This document shows positions 1 to 11,050 of a stretch of 64,000 nucleotides of DNA, piece by piece. Source of the DNA: Corbicula japonica (Eukaryota; Mollusca; Bivalvia; Venerida; Cyrenidae); the NCBI GenBank assembly GCA_038501625.1, contig JAZAYU010000001.1:3658001-3722000 (forward strand), read 5' to 3'. The notes below the pieces were generated by a model. It worked only from the letters and a program-made list of their open reading frames with translations, did not search any database and was not told the DNA's origin. Each line of letters begins with the position of its first letter. Within the stretch, counting starts at the first letter, position 1. A program made the translations under genes and the position numbers.

Positions 1-21
1 GAGCAAGATTATCGTAAAAAC

Positions 22-169
22 GTGAAATATGCATATCAGGAATGGCCACATGCAGCAGACACAGCCTCCCCACACAGCCAAAAGGTAGAGAGGAAAATAG
101 AGCATGGTTTTACAATAATCAGTTTCAAAATGAACGCCACAAACAATTAACGAAAGTGAGAACCCGAGG
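22..169 (-). mobile_element. PLE-1 3' tail fragment
   Basis: This is a truncated copy of the tail of the RT-bearing retroelement (PLE-1) that recurs through the window. On the plus strand it starts at the shared terminus GTGAAATATGCATATCAGG. It runs through the CACAGCCTCCCCACACAGCC block and the AACAATTAACGAAAGTGAG block, then stops just after AACCCGAGG, where unrelated AT-rich sequence begins. Reading inward from the conserved 3' end, only the last ~150 bp remain. Confidence 0.8.
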
Positions 170-1912
170 TAAGATATTGAAATAAAATGTGTTAAAAACG
201 ATGTGCCTACTGTGTGACCCAAATCCGTTCAGACAGTTAAATAAAATGAACATGTTCTTTGTATCTATAACATCTCAAATAAATGTGTACACTTATCTTG
301 CACTTTACCGCAATCAAGTTCTTGTTTGCGAATGACCTAATTTTTAGATGACTAACGTTTGCTCTGTCAGGGCGCTTGGACTGATGTCGGTGCACGAACG
401 TTACCCAATCGTAGAAATTAAAAAGAAAGAACATAATGTAAATTTTACGTTTGCCACATCTATTGTGTTTATCGGATTTGAAAAAAAGGCGTTTGGGTTC
501 TTTAAGTAGGGTATATACTTTCAAACAATTAAAACATACTGTGTGGGAGGAAAATTGAAATGTGTAATAACCACAATAGACGTGTCGTGAAATACACTTA
601 GTACACGTGCCATAACTCTAAGAAACTTCCATATTTTCCAAATAAATATGCTTTTGGAAAAAATTTCATCTTTTCGTAAGCTTTATTTACATTATAATCG
701 TCATTATTTTACATTTTAATTTCACTTTCTATGCAACGTTTTTCATGAGAAAGAAAATCGATTTATTTTGTGAACTTTGCTTTAGCTTGTAGACGTGTCT
801 TCATGTGATGCAGTCTTTTCTGTCAGTGAACTTCTCAATTTACTTTACCGTTTCAATTTTAGGCTGGTGGGAGGGAGGTCGGTGGGGTAGTGTGTAGGCA
901 AATTTGTCAATCTTAAGTTTTTGATGTCATATTTTCAAAATTTCATTTTTACAACTTTGCCAACAATCTAACATAGAGAAAGATGTTAGCGAAAACGTTG
1001 TCAAAACTATCCAACCTATACCTACCCTTGCTACTAGCATGCAATAGTTCTCATTCGCGTTTGCATTTACATGAAATATGGCCCCAACACTCCCGCATCT
1101 GCTGTTATAAATAAACGAAGAACAATGGTTATTAATTTAATGCGAATTTGATTTATTTATTTTCCGATACCATTGCTAAATAAATGTTATTCAACAATAG
1201 AATGAAGGGCACGAAAAGTTGCATTGTCCACAATTCCGATTTTATCTACATCGGAAATGACAATAATCATTCATTTTTCATGATATATAACCGGTGCACT
1301 TTGAAGAACAAATAAACTCTGAATTGTTAAAATCGTTTGCATATCTATGCAAACACTCGTAAGCAAATTGAAAATGTATATATTTCATTTCAAATGTGTT
1401 CGTATTTGTTTTCACAAAGTTATTGATGACTGGATCAAAGAATCAAATTATGTTTATCGTTTTGAAAATCTGACGCCATTATAAATAATGTAGTTCATCC
1501 CATTTAGAGGCTTAACAAAGACATACAGTTATCATATATGTATTTTATTTGGCTGTATAAACCATCATTTGCGAACTCTTGACTGCATGACTGTCAAGTT
1601 GATAAAAGTCACTGATTCTAACGTTTCATCAGCAGACTGTTATTAAGGGACGCTGTTATTTACATGAAAACAAAACATACATAACACAGAGCTAATAACG
1701 CGCATCAAGATGACTCAATAACTTGAAAATCAACACACCCATAACACAAGCCTTACGACCCTTGTATAACCGAATAATTTAAAACATATTTCTATTGAAG
1801 AAAAAAACTTCGGCGAAAACTTATTCAACATAGAACAATTGTTTATCTACAGATAAGACGATAATTTCAATTGCCGTAGCAAATAAAGTTTAAACAAGCA
1901 AGAGAGTACTGA
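170..1912. other. AT-rich intergenic stretch, no gene seen
   Basis: There is no recognisable coding region, RNA gene or repeat shared with the rest of the window. A 95-codon open frame at 237-524 (minus) is Phe/Lys/Arg-rich with no domain I recognise, and it looks like chance in AT-rich DNA. The G-rich patch near 864-895 (GGTGGGAGGGAGGTCGGTGG) is the only compositional outlier. Confidence 0.5.
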
Positions 1913-2002
1913 GCCCAAGGTTATAAAACCAGTCGCCATTTCAGCCAATCAGATGCTTGAGTTTTGAGACTGGTTTCCAATCTCAGTTTTATAACCTTCA
2001 GC
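1913..2002. repeat. Palindromic MITE, family C, copy 1
   Basis: This is a short non-autonomous inverted-repeat element. Its left end, GCCCAAGGTTATAAAAC, mirrors the right end GTTTTATAACCTT. The interior carries GTCGCCATTTCAGCCAATCA and ATGCTTGAG, which are shared with copies at 5036, 31797 and 51515. This copy has lost part of its left arm, because GAGCATGGAAAC is missing after the terminal repeat. It has no coding capacity, and the transposase family that moved it cannot be named from the sequence. Confidence 0.75.
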
Positions 2003-2474
2003 CCAGTATATGAGTACCAAAATTGTATCAATTACATAGACGTATCAGTTGTTTGTCTGCATTTGATGTCCCTAGTTGGCAATCATAATTGTAAACAAAA
2101 CGAAAACATCTGCAATTCTTGTTCTTCCTTCGAAATGGTTAGTTATTCGTCTAACAGTGAGATACAAATGTGAAATGTCTTATAAATGATAGACACTTGG
2201 TAATTCTGTTACGCAGCAATATCAGTGATATTGGCGTACTTGTAAACTGAAAATATTACACTATAATGCACAATGACAATTCTGTCGATATCTTACTATT
2301 TTACGAGAATTTACAAAATCATACTTGATGTTCGTTTGTTTTCATCTGGCCCCAGCACATGAATCAAATCTTACCTTTTATTGTTTTCAAATTCGGAATG
2401 TATGATAGCCAAGTCTTTTTAACAACTCTATACGTTTATTTCTGCATTTTTATTATCGCAAACCAAAACATTCA

Positions 2475-2612
2475 GACCCATTCTTTTATATTTGGGGACC
2501 ATGCGTCTCTAATCATGGAAAGGTATTATTCGGAAAGAACCGTATTGAATGTTACATGTTCACCGTCATATACTGTACACACCGTCGTTTGGGATTGATC
2601 AAAATTTTATTC
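2475..2612 (+). repeat. Dispersed repeat B, fragment
   Basis: This segment aligns by eye with part of the ~560 bp repeat at 14160-14755 and 53161-53722. Shared blocks are ACCCATTCTTTTAT, GGGACCAT, ATCATGGAA, TTGAATG/TTGAAGG, ATGTTCACCG and GGATTGATCAAAATT. It runs directly into a 96 bp tandem duplication. Confidence 0.6.
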
Positions 2613-2794
2613 TAGTTTTACAATATAGCTATTGCACGCAGGAAAACAGAAGGTTTAAGAAATGCGGTCATGAGGTTGGTAATGAACACTTGTGGTTTAA
2701 TTTTATTCTAGTTTTACAATATAGCTATTGCACGCAGGAAAACAGAAGGTTTTAGAAATGCGGTCATGAGGTTGGTAATGAACACTTGTGGTTT
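2603..2794. repeat. 96 bp tandem duplication
   Basis: Two head-to-tail copies (2603-2698 and 2699-2794) differ at essentially one base (TTTAAG versus TTTTAG), so the duplication is recent. Each unit contains GCACGCAGGAAAACAGAAGG and GTCATGAGGTTGGTAATG. No other copy of the unit was seen in the window. Confidence 0.9.
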
Positions 2795-2938
2795 AATATA
2801 AAGATCCATGACCACAACTACGCATAATCACTCTAATAAGTATACTTCTTAACAATTCTTTGGAGGTGTTGATAAATTACCTCTTTCATAACATCGACTT
2901 GTTGATATATATATTTCATTAACTGAGATTATTAAAAA

Positions 2939-3345
2939 GTGAAACATGCATATCAGGAATAGCCACACAGAAACAAAGCACAGAGGAAAACTTAGAGCAT
3001 GGGTTTATAAAATGATCAATTTGCTTTTAAATAAGATAACAGACACAAATACCGTAAAAGAAAAGCTGTGTGGTTACTGCCGTGGAAGAACAATGCCACT
3101 CGGGTATGAAATCAGGTTCTAGAGCGCAACATTCTCAAACTTGACCCAAACGGCTCTCAAATAAAACCCCAAAAATTGCTGTTGCTTGAGGAATAAACAG
3201 CAACCCACCCATAAACTCAACATTGTTGCATGCAAAAATTTCACAAACGTTTAAAACATAAGAAGCTTTAAATGGCATTGTCAAGCAAACAAGTGGGTAC
3301 CCAATGTCCTTACTGAGACCAGAGCACTTGGAGTTAAAAACATGT
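2939..3345 (-). mobile_element. PLE-1 3' tail, degraded
   Basis: A diverged minus-strand tail copy begins at the shared terminus (GTGAAACATGCATATCAGGA). It continues through GGTTACTGCC, AGGTTCTAGAG, CAACCCACCCATAAACTC, ACAATGTTGCATGCAAAA-like and ACATAAGAAGC blocks to ACTGAGACCAGAGC. Small deletions remove the CAGCCTCCCC block. The short open frame 3135-3353 lies inside this tail and is not a gene. Confidence 0.75.
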
Positions 3346-3489
3346 AAATGCATATCACAATACAGCTTAAATAATAATCTTTTAGCATCTACTACAAGAC
3401 ATTTATTGCATTAATAAAATAAAACAACTTCTGCGAAAGAAACATTTAACTGCTTAACTTCTTACAGTTGGATATATCATTGTTCTATG

Positions 3490-3757
3490 AGACCATTGAG
3501 AGATTACAATTTTATTTAAGTGACATGAATAGAGCCTTTATATTTTGAGAAATAAGCCATGTGATGATTTAGAACCCATAACCCAATTAGCAACTAAGAA
3601 CAAAGCAGTTTAATAGAATTAGTAAAGTTTATGTCAATTTAAGGGTAGGAAAAAACGATAGTTCCAATACTTTTTATTCTAATTAGTAAGAGACAAGAAC
3701 TGTAAAACGACACAACAATTCTCTGACAGAATTTGGAATACCTTTCACAAATCTGTT
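3490..3757 (+). repeat. Dispersed repeat F, copy 1
   Basis: This belongs to a family recognised only by internal comparison. It shares CATTGAGAGATTACA, GTGATGATTTAGA, CAACTAAGAACA, AATTAGT-AAGTTTATGT, GATTTAAGGG-like and ATTTGGAATA blocks with 28471-28735, and parts with 8769-8930 and 9993-10120. No coding frame is evident. Its repeated adjacency to PLE-1 tails hints that it may be another segment of that element or a preferred neighbour. Confidence 0.65.
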
Positions 3758-3968
3758 TTAATTTCATCTCGAAAACTCAAATTAAACCCCATGATAAAAA
3801 GCTTTGGTTTTCTATGCAGCTTGTTGACACCGTCGGTAATGAAAATAAATTAATGCACATATGATGGATTGAGTATGGATTCTATAATTATAAGCAATAT
3901 TTTACCTGTTTAAAGGGACGCATATGTTTAAAAACCAAATAAAACAATAGATACAGAACAGGGATTGG

Positions 3969-3969
3969 C

Positions 3970-4002
<33 letters not shown>
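3969..4002. repeat. (CAA)n microsatellite
   Basis: This is an uninterrupted CAA run of about eleven units. The poly-Leu stretch of the opposite-strand open frame at 3902-4174 is a translation of this repeat, so that frame is not treated as a gene. Confidence 0.95.
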
Positions 4003-4174
4003 CAATAATCACTATTTTTAATAAGTAAACACTTCCTAGACCGCTTAGCCGTATGTCATCGGCATTTTGTTTCTCGACAAGACACATCTGCTGCCTTAAA
4101 TATGATTCAGAATATTTATAATTAGATGCAGGAAAATTGTTCACAAAGCTGAAAATCCCTACTAACAAACTCAA

Positions 4175-5035
4175 CAGGTGTGTTTAACAGTGAAACAGTT
4201 TTGCTAAAACTGCAATTATCACATCTGTCTGTGAACTCAGTTACCTGTCTGACTGCTTAGTGCTTACCAAGTCGATAGGTATATCGCTGTCAATGCGTGC
4301 TGGTGTCATGTACGTCATTTCCGAAGCGCAATTCAGAGAAGCGGGCTTATTACTGTCATATTGCTTATTTTATAAAAGTTCAATTAATACTCAATTGTTA
4401 ATTTCCACGATTCATTACACATCATTATATGATTAGATTAAATCATTAGGTACACAGGCACGGTTTTAAATAAAATGTGTTCGACTAGCGCTCCAGAAAG
4501 CACATAGACTAATTACATGAAACCTAAACTTGGATACAGTTTATGACACACTGGGGGAATCAAGTTCCGTGTTAGAACAGACTAAGATTGCTGTCTTCGT
4601 TAAATGTTGATGATGTTCACTAAAAACAAGAGGCTATTATCAGCTGTTTCAATCCCATTTATAAATATGAATTGTTTTAGTAACCAGTTTGCAAACCAAA
4701 ATGTTTCCAGTTATGAGCTTCTTTGTCAATTCACAGACGTTAAATGTTACGGTTTCTTGCAGGCATGTTAAAATTAAAAATGTTATTGCGGTTTACTGAA
4801 ATAAAATAATGTTTTGCCTGATTTATTGTTGAACATTACAACAACTCTTCATAAGTTCTTAGAAGTTTAACATACTTAGAAAACCAATGTGTAATATAAA
4901 TCAAGATCAAACTTAACACATACATGTATGTAAATAAACATATTATTTATTTTTGAAGTCAATTTGCGATACGATCCGATCGTAAATTCCTAATATAACG
5001 CAGCCATTGACTTTCCACGACATTAAAAACATCAG
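4175..5035. other. AT-rich intergenic stretch
   Basis: No coding frame longer than background, no RNA gene and no repeat shared elsewhere in the window was recognised here. Confidence 0.45.
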
Positions 5036-5140
5036 TGCCCAAGGTTATAAAACTAAGCATGGAAACCAGTCGCCATTTCAGCCAATCAGATGCTTGAGAT
5101 TTGAGACTGGTTTCCAATCTCAGCTTTATAACCTTGAGCA
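5036..5140. repeat. Palindromic MITE, family C, best copy
   Basis: This is the most complete copy, about 105 bp long. The left terminal repeat TGCCCAAGGTTATAAAACT, continuing AAGCATGGAAACCAGTC, mirrors the right GACTGGTTTCCAATCTCAGC and TTTATAACCTTGAGCA. The middle is GCCATTTCAGCCAATCAGAT. A CAG triplet flanks both sides and may be a target-site duplication. The minus-strand open frame over it is just the translated palindrome. Confidence 0.8.
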
Positions 5141-5689
5141 CAGGACATTATGCCAGCTTGTTAGAACACACTGCAAATATAAGTGATCACTGTTTGAAGA
5201 TAGTTTTTATTAGGGCCAATTAAACGTTCATTTGTTGATGATTAAGGCTAATTAAGGTACAACACAAGTTTGCGTTTATTAAAGAGTGTGAGTGGTCTAC
5301 ATTTCCATTTACTTTTTTGCACTACCCTGTTGGAATCCGTGAAATTATTTACATGACTTATGACATTTTTGTAATTATTATTTACAAGTCAGGTGAAATT
5401 AAAACATTCGACAGACTTTACAAATCATTTATTATATTGCAATAAAAGAACAAATAAAACATACTCAATCATTTCTTGCAACAGAAACCAAACACGACAG
5501 ACACCTAAAATACTTCACGAACACCTAAACATGTGACAATTAAAATGCCAAAGCCAGACCTATCTGGAAAATAAATATAGCCACAGCTGAACAGAAATTT
5601 CTGAATCTGGTATGCTACTCGTTTCGTCTGACTGTGTTCAAAACGTATGAAAACGGACATTGAAAGATATCGAATACAACACATATGAA

Positions 5690-5852
5690 AATATTGCATG
5701 ATCGGTTTGATTAAGTCTGTTAATGGGCTGAAATGAAAATGCATAAAACTCGCCTAGGCCCGGATTGAGAGCATCACACTATCAGCAAAGGTAAGCATAA
5801 CACATTTTGATCCACCTCAAACAGTGAAGGTGAACATGGAACTTTCGATGTT
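5690..5852 (-). repeat. Dispersed repeat B, minus-strand fragment
   Basis: Read on the minus strand, it contains AGTTCCATGTTCACC, GGATCAAAATG, ATGCATTTTCATTTCAGCCC, ATTAACAGACT and ATCAAACCG. These match the right half of the repeat at 14160-14755 and 53161-53722. The conceptual translation keeps the same MHF...PLT..IKP pattern in this copy and at 53598, so the family may derive from an old coding segment. Confidence 0.55.
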
Positions 5853-6043
5853 TTTTTTCTTCAAATAACCATTATAAATATCCGCATAAGGGGCGTATGA
5901 AAACGTCTCCAGAAGGAATTGTTTAACCCTCAATGAGAAAACAATCTACAATGAGTTTCAATATTGAAAGTGTTACAAATTATTGCTGCTTAGTTACCTT
6001 AGACAAAATAAAATACAATGTCGATTGATCAGAATTATAAAAA

Positions 6044-6261
6044 GTGAAATCTGCATATCAGGAATGGCCACATCCAGCAGACACAGCCTCCCCACACAGC
6101 CAAAAATTAGAGAGGAAAAGAGAGCATGGTATTACAATAATTAGTTTCACAATGGACGCCACAAACAATTAACGAAAGTGAGAACCCGAGGGGTTACCGC
6201 CATGGAACGGTCAATGGCAAAACAATTTGCCACTAACGGGTTAAACCTGGTTCTAGGGTGT
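6044..6261 (-). mobile_element. PLE-1 3' tail attached to broken RT
   Basis: A well-preserved terminal part of the tail includes GTGAAATCTGCATATCAGG, GACACAGCCTCCCCACACAG, CAATTAACGAAAGTGAGAAC, GGGGTTACCGCC, GGAACGGTCA and GGTTCTAGGGTG. At 6261 it jumps straight to RT-coding sequence. The internal part of the tail and the last ~110 codons of the RT are deleted compared with the copy at 18932-20138. Confidence 0.85.
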
Positions 6262-6990
6262 TTTTTAAAAGTTTTTTTCTGTTATGCAAAAATTACGTTC
6301 ATTGAAGTCATTAATATCGTTGCAAGTTCTAGAAAAGCGAACAAGCTGTGAGATATAAACCCCGTAAGATGTTGCATGAGGAACATCGCTGTGTAAAAAC
6401 GGAAAAGTTACAATAATATTATAAAAATTAAAATCATCTCTTTTATCATATATTTTTCGTAGTGACGTATCCATTTTGAATAGAAAGATTAAGATCAAGA
6501 AAGTTTGCTTGCTTATCTGAAGTGTTTGTTTTATTAAGTTGAAGTTCATAAGGATAAATTTTATTAACCAGAGATAGAAAATGGTTATTATCTATATTCA
6601 ACAAATCATCAAGTTACATCGAGGTGTTACAGGATGTAATGTTCGGTAGAATGAGACATCATAAATCTCTTTCATTACAGTATAAACACCGATCATCAAC
6701 AGGGTTGCACAATTCTTACCCATTGGAATGCCTATAACTTGTTTATAAATAGAGGTACCAAATCTCACATAAGTATTATCCAATAAAAATGTGAGCGCCT
6801 GGATAAGGTCAATGAAATATAATTATCATAAGAAACCTCGGTAAAAATGCCCTACGTTCATTACAGGCGATAAAGGTTTTATTTACTCTAGCAAAAGTTT
6901 TATTTCATTGAGACTGGTTAGCTTGTCTCTTATTAAATCATGATGGAGAGAAGTATACAAATTTGAGAAATCATAAAACATATTTCTGTT
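6262..6990 (-). pseudogene. Penelope-like reverse transcriptase, broken
   Basis: This RT remnant reads right to left. Near 6890-6945 it keeps a motif A-like YDFSNLYTSLHHDLI. Near 6700-6780 it has DNTYVRFG and the motif B-like core VIGIPMGKNCA. Near 6320-6470 it has YDKRDDFNF, VPHATSYGVYISQLVRF and CNDINDFNERN. Motif C (YIDD-type) is lost in a deletion between the motif B block and YDKRDD. Stops and frameshifts occur throughout, so it cannot be active. The G-I-P-M-G motif and the conserved thumb segment point to Penelope-like elements. That assignment is from memory of the family, and an unclassified non-LTR RT is the alternative. Confidence 0.75.
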
Positions 6991-7508
6991 TCATCTGACT
7001 GAAACTGTGTAATAAAAAATCTTCTCCATATGTTTTATTTCAAACTTAAAATATGTTGAGCAAAATAAATTCTGAGTAATCAAATCTGAAATAAATAAAC
7101 AAATATTCGTTTTGTAAATTCTTTTTTACCATAATATTTTGCCGTACGACAGGTAAATTAAAATATAAAGGTTTTTTTCTAAACGCTATTGATTGATTAT
7201 ATTCAATCGGCGACTACAAAGAACACACACGAAGAACACAAAGAACAAGCATTAAATTGAAATGTTGAAAACCACATTCTTCTGACATCTTTGTGATTCA
7301 AAGTATTTGTAGACTAAGAAAAATAAAGATCATGGTTATTTCTGTCAAATCTTTTGACAAGAACTCAACAAATATGCCGAAAACACTACGTTATATTTAT
7401 TTTGTTGGTCTAGAATTGAGGGTTGAACGCTTTCGAATTCTCCTGAGACTGTGTGAACTGTGTTTTAAGACGAAATAAAATAGTGTTTATTCCATTTTAA
7501 ATTTTTAG
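6991..7508. other. AT-rich stretch upstream of a candidate exon
   Basis: It contains a 61-codon open frame at 7293-7478 (plus) that starts at a non-ATG codon and has no recognisable domain. The stretch ends in a pyrimidine-rich tract (TATTCCATTTTAAATTTTTAG) that makes a plausible 3' splice site for the next entry. Confidence 0.35.
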
Positions 7509-7594
7509 AGGCATCAAAAGAAATACCAACAACGGAACATCAAGCAAATCCTAAGAAACACTGCATTTTTGGCTGTCCACCGACTGATGATTAA
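7509..7594 (+). CDS. Candidate terminal exon, unknown protein
   Basis: A strong acceptor (CCATTTTAAATTTTTAG) is followed by a 27-codon open segment that begins in phase 1 and ends with TAA. The product is polar and not low-complexity: ASKEIPTTEHQANPKKHC, then IFGCPPTDD. The CIFGC pair is suggestive of a metal or disulfide site, but no family is recognised. No upstream exon was found with confidence. It could be a chance open frame. Confidence 0.25.
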
Positions 7595-7840
7595 AAGCTT
7601 TAAATTCAGCTGTAACCCAAGGAACTTCTGGTTTAAGTTTGCGCGTTATTTTTAATATGTATGACTATAGCAGTAAGACAGCTTGATTTGGGTTGTACGA
7701 TTTTCCTTTAATTTACAGCGATTGTAGTAAGCGGGATGATGTTCTTTGACACCGCGTTGTTTTCCTTTAGTGTTAGGTTATGATATGCTTGGTTAGGTGA
7801 GAATAATTAAATAAGGCTATGCTAGGCTATTTTATGTTAT

Positions 7841-7906
7841 ATTACATGTATGCTATGTTATGTTATATATATTATGTTATGTATGTTATGTTATGTTTCG
7901 TTTCGT
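7841..7906. repeat. Degenerate TATGTTA repeat tract
   Basis: Imperfect repeats of TATGTTA/ATGTT run from about 7801, are densest at 7841-7905, and end in GTTTCGTTTCGTTGCG. This is simple-sequence DNA without coding potential. Confidence 0.7.
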
Positions 7907-7989
7907 TGCGTTTGCATTAACCGACACATTCTACTTGCATAATAAAAGCCAGCTTTAATGCTTAACATTGTCAACATTGAGATCGATAA

Positions 7990-8142
7990 CCTCCCGGTTA
8001 TTCGTAAAAAACCATCTGTAAATTTAAAAAGAAAGGTTACCAACATGATATTTTACAGCGCTCTGCAGGCCTGGTGATTAACCCTTCTACAGTTGATCAT
8101 TATGCTTACCTCTTTGGTTGTACGACGGTGGCAGGGGTTTAA
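7990..8142 (+). pseudogene. Penelope-like RT C-terminus fragment
   Basis: About 44 codons stay open to the natural stop at 8140-8142: ICKFKKKGYQHDILQRSA, then GLVINPSTVDHYAYLFG and CTTVAGV. This is nearly identical to the end of the larger RT copy at 18932-19624. It is 5'-truncated, and continuous with its own 3' tail. Confidence 0.85.
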
Positions 8143-8659
8143 GAGTTTATGAAGATTAATGGGGAAATCTTTTCTTAAAATAACCTAGAAGCTCGATTTG
8201 TTTCTTTTATCCCTGTCATCGTGTTCTTGCTGATTTTACTCCAGGAGCTCTGGTCTCGGTAAGATCATTGAGTACCCGCCCTTCGGCTTTGCAATGCTCT
8301 TAGCTTCTTATGTTTTATATGTTTGTGTGCTTTTGCATGCAACATTGTTAAGCCGATAAGTGGGTTGGAGTTTTTTCACCAAGACAACTTGTACTTGTTT
8401 TGTGATATGAGAACCTGTTGGGGCAAGTGTGAGGTTGGTGCACCCTAGAACCTGGTTTAAACCCCCAGTGGCAATTTGATTTGCCACTGACCGTTCCAAG
8501 GCGTTAACCCCTCGGGTTCTCATTTTTGTTAATTGTTTGTGGTGTCTTTTTTGAAACTGATCATTTTATTTACCATGCTCTCTCCCCCTCGCTTCTTCTT
8601 GACTGTGTGGGGAGGCTGTTTTTTTCTGAATGTGGCGATTCCTGATATGCATATTTCAC
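8143..8659 (+). mobile_element. PLE-1 3' tail, near complete
   Basis: The tail follows the RT stop through AGAGTTTATGAAG, AGCTCGATTTGTTTC, ATGTTTTATATGTTTGTGTG, AGAACCTGGTTTAAACCC, TTTGCCACTGACCGTTCCAA and GTGTGGGGAGGCTG. It ends at CTGATATGCATATTTCACC, and it is very close to the copy at 19625-20138. Short open frames on both strands here (8308-8523 minus, 8533-8742 plus) are tail sequence, not genes. Confidence 0.9.
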
Positions 8660-8768
8660 CTTTCTATAGGACTGTTGACGAATTGAACTTTAATTCTAGT
8701 GCCATCAACAGAAATCTTTGTATATTGTTTATTGTTGGGTGATGATTTACAGTATATAATCCAATAAG

Positions 8769-8930
8769 CTACCAACAGAATAGCATTCAATTAAATTAGT
8801 TAGGTTTATGTTGGTTTCCGGATAAGAATAAATGAAAGTAAAGTGACATTTAATTCAAATAGTAAAACAAGAACAGGAATACGATATGAAGGTTTGTCTG
8901 CAGATTATGGAATATTTTTAAGAAATAGAA
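8769..8930 (+). repeat. Dispersed repeat F, copy 2 (right half)
   Basis: It shares AGAATAGCATT, AAATTAGTTAGGTTTATGTTG, GGAATACGAT and CTGCAGATT-TGGAATATTT blocks with 28600-28735. It lies about 110 bp beyond a PLE-1 terminus. Confidence 0.55.
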
Positions 8931-9603
8931 ACATTTTATTTTCAGAATTGTGCAAAGATATTTTTAAACACAACGCCCTAGACAATTGTCGGTAAATTAA
9001 ACCTTAATTCATTTTTTTGTGAAATTAAGAATGTCACAACAATTCTTTTTTGTTATTAAAATGAAGAAATGTAGAGGAAAAAAGAACAGATGCAAAAACT
9101 TGTTTTTCAAGACATTATTACGCAAATGTTTTATACAAGGTGAGATATTTTCCAAATGAAAACAAATCCATCTTCATAAGTTTCACATTATCCTAGCAAA
9201 ACGTTTCTCGCACTGTCGTATTTTATTTTGCTCACTCTAAATCGGTTATTTACAACAACTCTATTATTATGTTATCTCTTTCTAAAGAACTTGAGGATGA
9301 CGTATTATTAAATTAAAGACATCAACAATTCCTGGAAGTACCTTGACGATTTGTTTATTCTAAGCATAATGAACTACAGCCTAATGAAGCTAACAATTCA
9401 GAAAAAAAACAAGCATAACGTTTTTGATCTAATTTTCACTTTTGCAAATGCTGTCATAACTTATTAAATACGATAAAATACACGATAGTTGATCAAACGA
9501 AGCTTTGAAAGAACACGAAACATATCAAAATATTGCAGGCTAGGTTTGATTGAGGAGATATGATTTTGATATTAATATTTTTCATTTTAAGATGGTTTTG
9601 TAT
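8931..9603. other. AT-rich stretch with a repeat B trace
   Basis: Mostly featureless. Near 9500-9545 the segment CATATCAAAATATTGCAGGC resembles the minus-strand form of repeat B (GCCTGCAATATTTTCAT in the copy at 14670), just before an RT remnant. Confidence 0.4.
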
Positions 9604-9960
9604 GACATGCAACATCTTGAAGTGTTAATATTTGACAGTTTTTCGCTTTCTTGAGCGTGTAACAGGAGTTCAATAAAATTAATATTTGCAAAACAAAAAA
9701 ATATGCTAAACTTGATACCACAAAAGAAAAACGTTTTGCAAGTTTTATCGCCGATACTCAGATTTAATTCAAAATACAACTTTAGTTTAAAATCACTACT
9801 GCAATAAGGTCTTACTGAACCGGAGATTAATGGAGCTTGAATTTAAGTTAATGCAAGGAAATGCATCTTAACCCGGTTATTCGTAAAAAGGCACGTGCAA
9901 TTAAACAATCTATATAGGAAACAACCGTGGTATTTACAGCGCTCTGCATTCTTGGTAAAC
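9604..9960 (+). pseudogene. Penelope-like RT remnant, heavily decayed
   Basis: Frameshifted RT traces run in the same order as in the 18932 copy. They are CATGCAACATCTTGAAG (ATSYGVY region), GTTTTGCAAGTTTTATCGCC (TFCKFYRR region), TTTAAAATCACTACTGCAA (LKSLLQQ region) and TTACAGCGCTCTGCATTC (LQRSA region). Multiple stops and indels are present. The opposite-strand open frame at 9582-9779 is a shadow of this. Confidence 0.7.
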
Positions 9961-9992
9961 ATATTGCAAGATTCAGATTGATTACTTCTATA

Positions 9993-10120
9993 CGAACAAT
10001 GAGGAGTTACAATTATATTTATGTGACATTAATTCACTTTGTTTAGCATGTTTAGAGTTAGAAAAATAAATTATACGGTGATTTAGAGCACGTATCACGA
10101 TTAGGAAAAAGAACATAGTG
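9993..10120 (+). repeat. Dispersed repeat F, copy 3 (left half)
   Basis: It shares AATGAGGAGTTACAATTATA, TTATGTGACATTAAT, GTTTAG, GGTGATTTAGAGCA and AAGAACATAG with the copies at 3490 and 28471. It begins just beyond an RT remnant. Confidence 0.5.
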
Positions 10121-10699
10121 GTGAATTTTACCTCCGCATACGGGAAACAATTTACGATAACACATGGGGAGTTTATTCCAACCTTAAGACTAGAACAGGA
10201 CAACGACCCAAAACGCATATTTAAATATTAAAATAACATCTCTTTTTATATTCATGTTCTGCCCTTTGAGAATTTTGTAACAATATCATAAATATGTGGA
10301 GGAAATAGAGAATGGGTTCAGCGTTCAACTCTGCATTGATGCTCTCTTTGACAGTAGACCATTACACGCGCCTTCTCCTGAATATACACGTCTCTACTTC
10401 ATAAAGGGCGACGTATCTGATCATACGTTCTTTTGCTATGAAAATAATATAGCCGGCCTTAAACATTTTTAGTGGTAAGTGCGTTAGGTGTGTATGGGTG
10501 CGATTATTAAGCGTCAATAATATGCTCTTTTATATTATATTACTTGGCTGTGTGTCAAGGCTGTGGATTGTACATGTGGCTTTTCCTGACGATGTGTTTT
10601 CCATTTTATTTCAATCGCGTAGAAGATATTAAAATTTGCTATGATTATATGAGCCGTGCCGTATTATGAGTTTTTTCATAACAATTATATTAGAGCTCG

Positions 10700-10868
10700 T
10701 TGGGAAAAATGTGAGGTTGATGCACCATAGGACCTGGTTTAAACCCCGAGTGCTAAATTGTTTTGCCACTGACCGTTCCCAGATGGTAACAACTTATGTT
10801 GCCACTGACCGTTCCCAGGCGCTAACACCTCATGTTTTTTCGTTAATTGTTTGTGGTTTCTTATTAGA
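10700..10868 (+). mobile_element. PLE-1 tail core with 36 bp internal duplication
   Basis: The core of the tail is present (GTGAGGTTGATGCACC, GGACCTGGTTTAAACCCC, TTTTGCCACTGACCGTTCCC, TTCGTTAATTGTTTGTGG). The segment around GCCACTGACCGTTCCCAG is duplicated in tandem, at 10765 and again at 10801. Both element ends are missing. Confidence 0.75.
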
Positions 10869-11050
10869 CAAACCAAATAGCAGATGTTTTGATGGTGATA
10901 TAATTGGTTAATCTTAAAAGCTAAGACAGACGGAGTTTGTTCAAAAAGTGAACTTACACTTCTGTGCAGATAACACATCCACTTCACTGCTTGAACCAAA
11001 CATTAGAGTAGTTGCAAATGTTTTCGTTCAATTTATATTTTTAAAAAAAG

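Noticed and set aside
3902..4174. 90-codon minus frame with a poly-Leu segment resembling a signal or membrane span
   Set aside because: The poly-Leu is the (CAA)n microsatellite read in reverse. The rest has no recognisable features.
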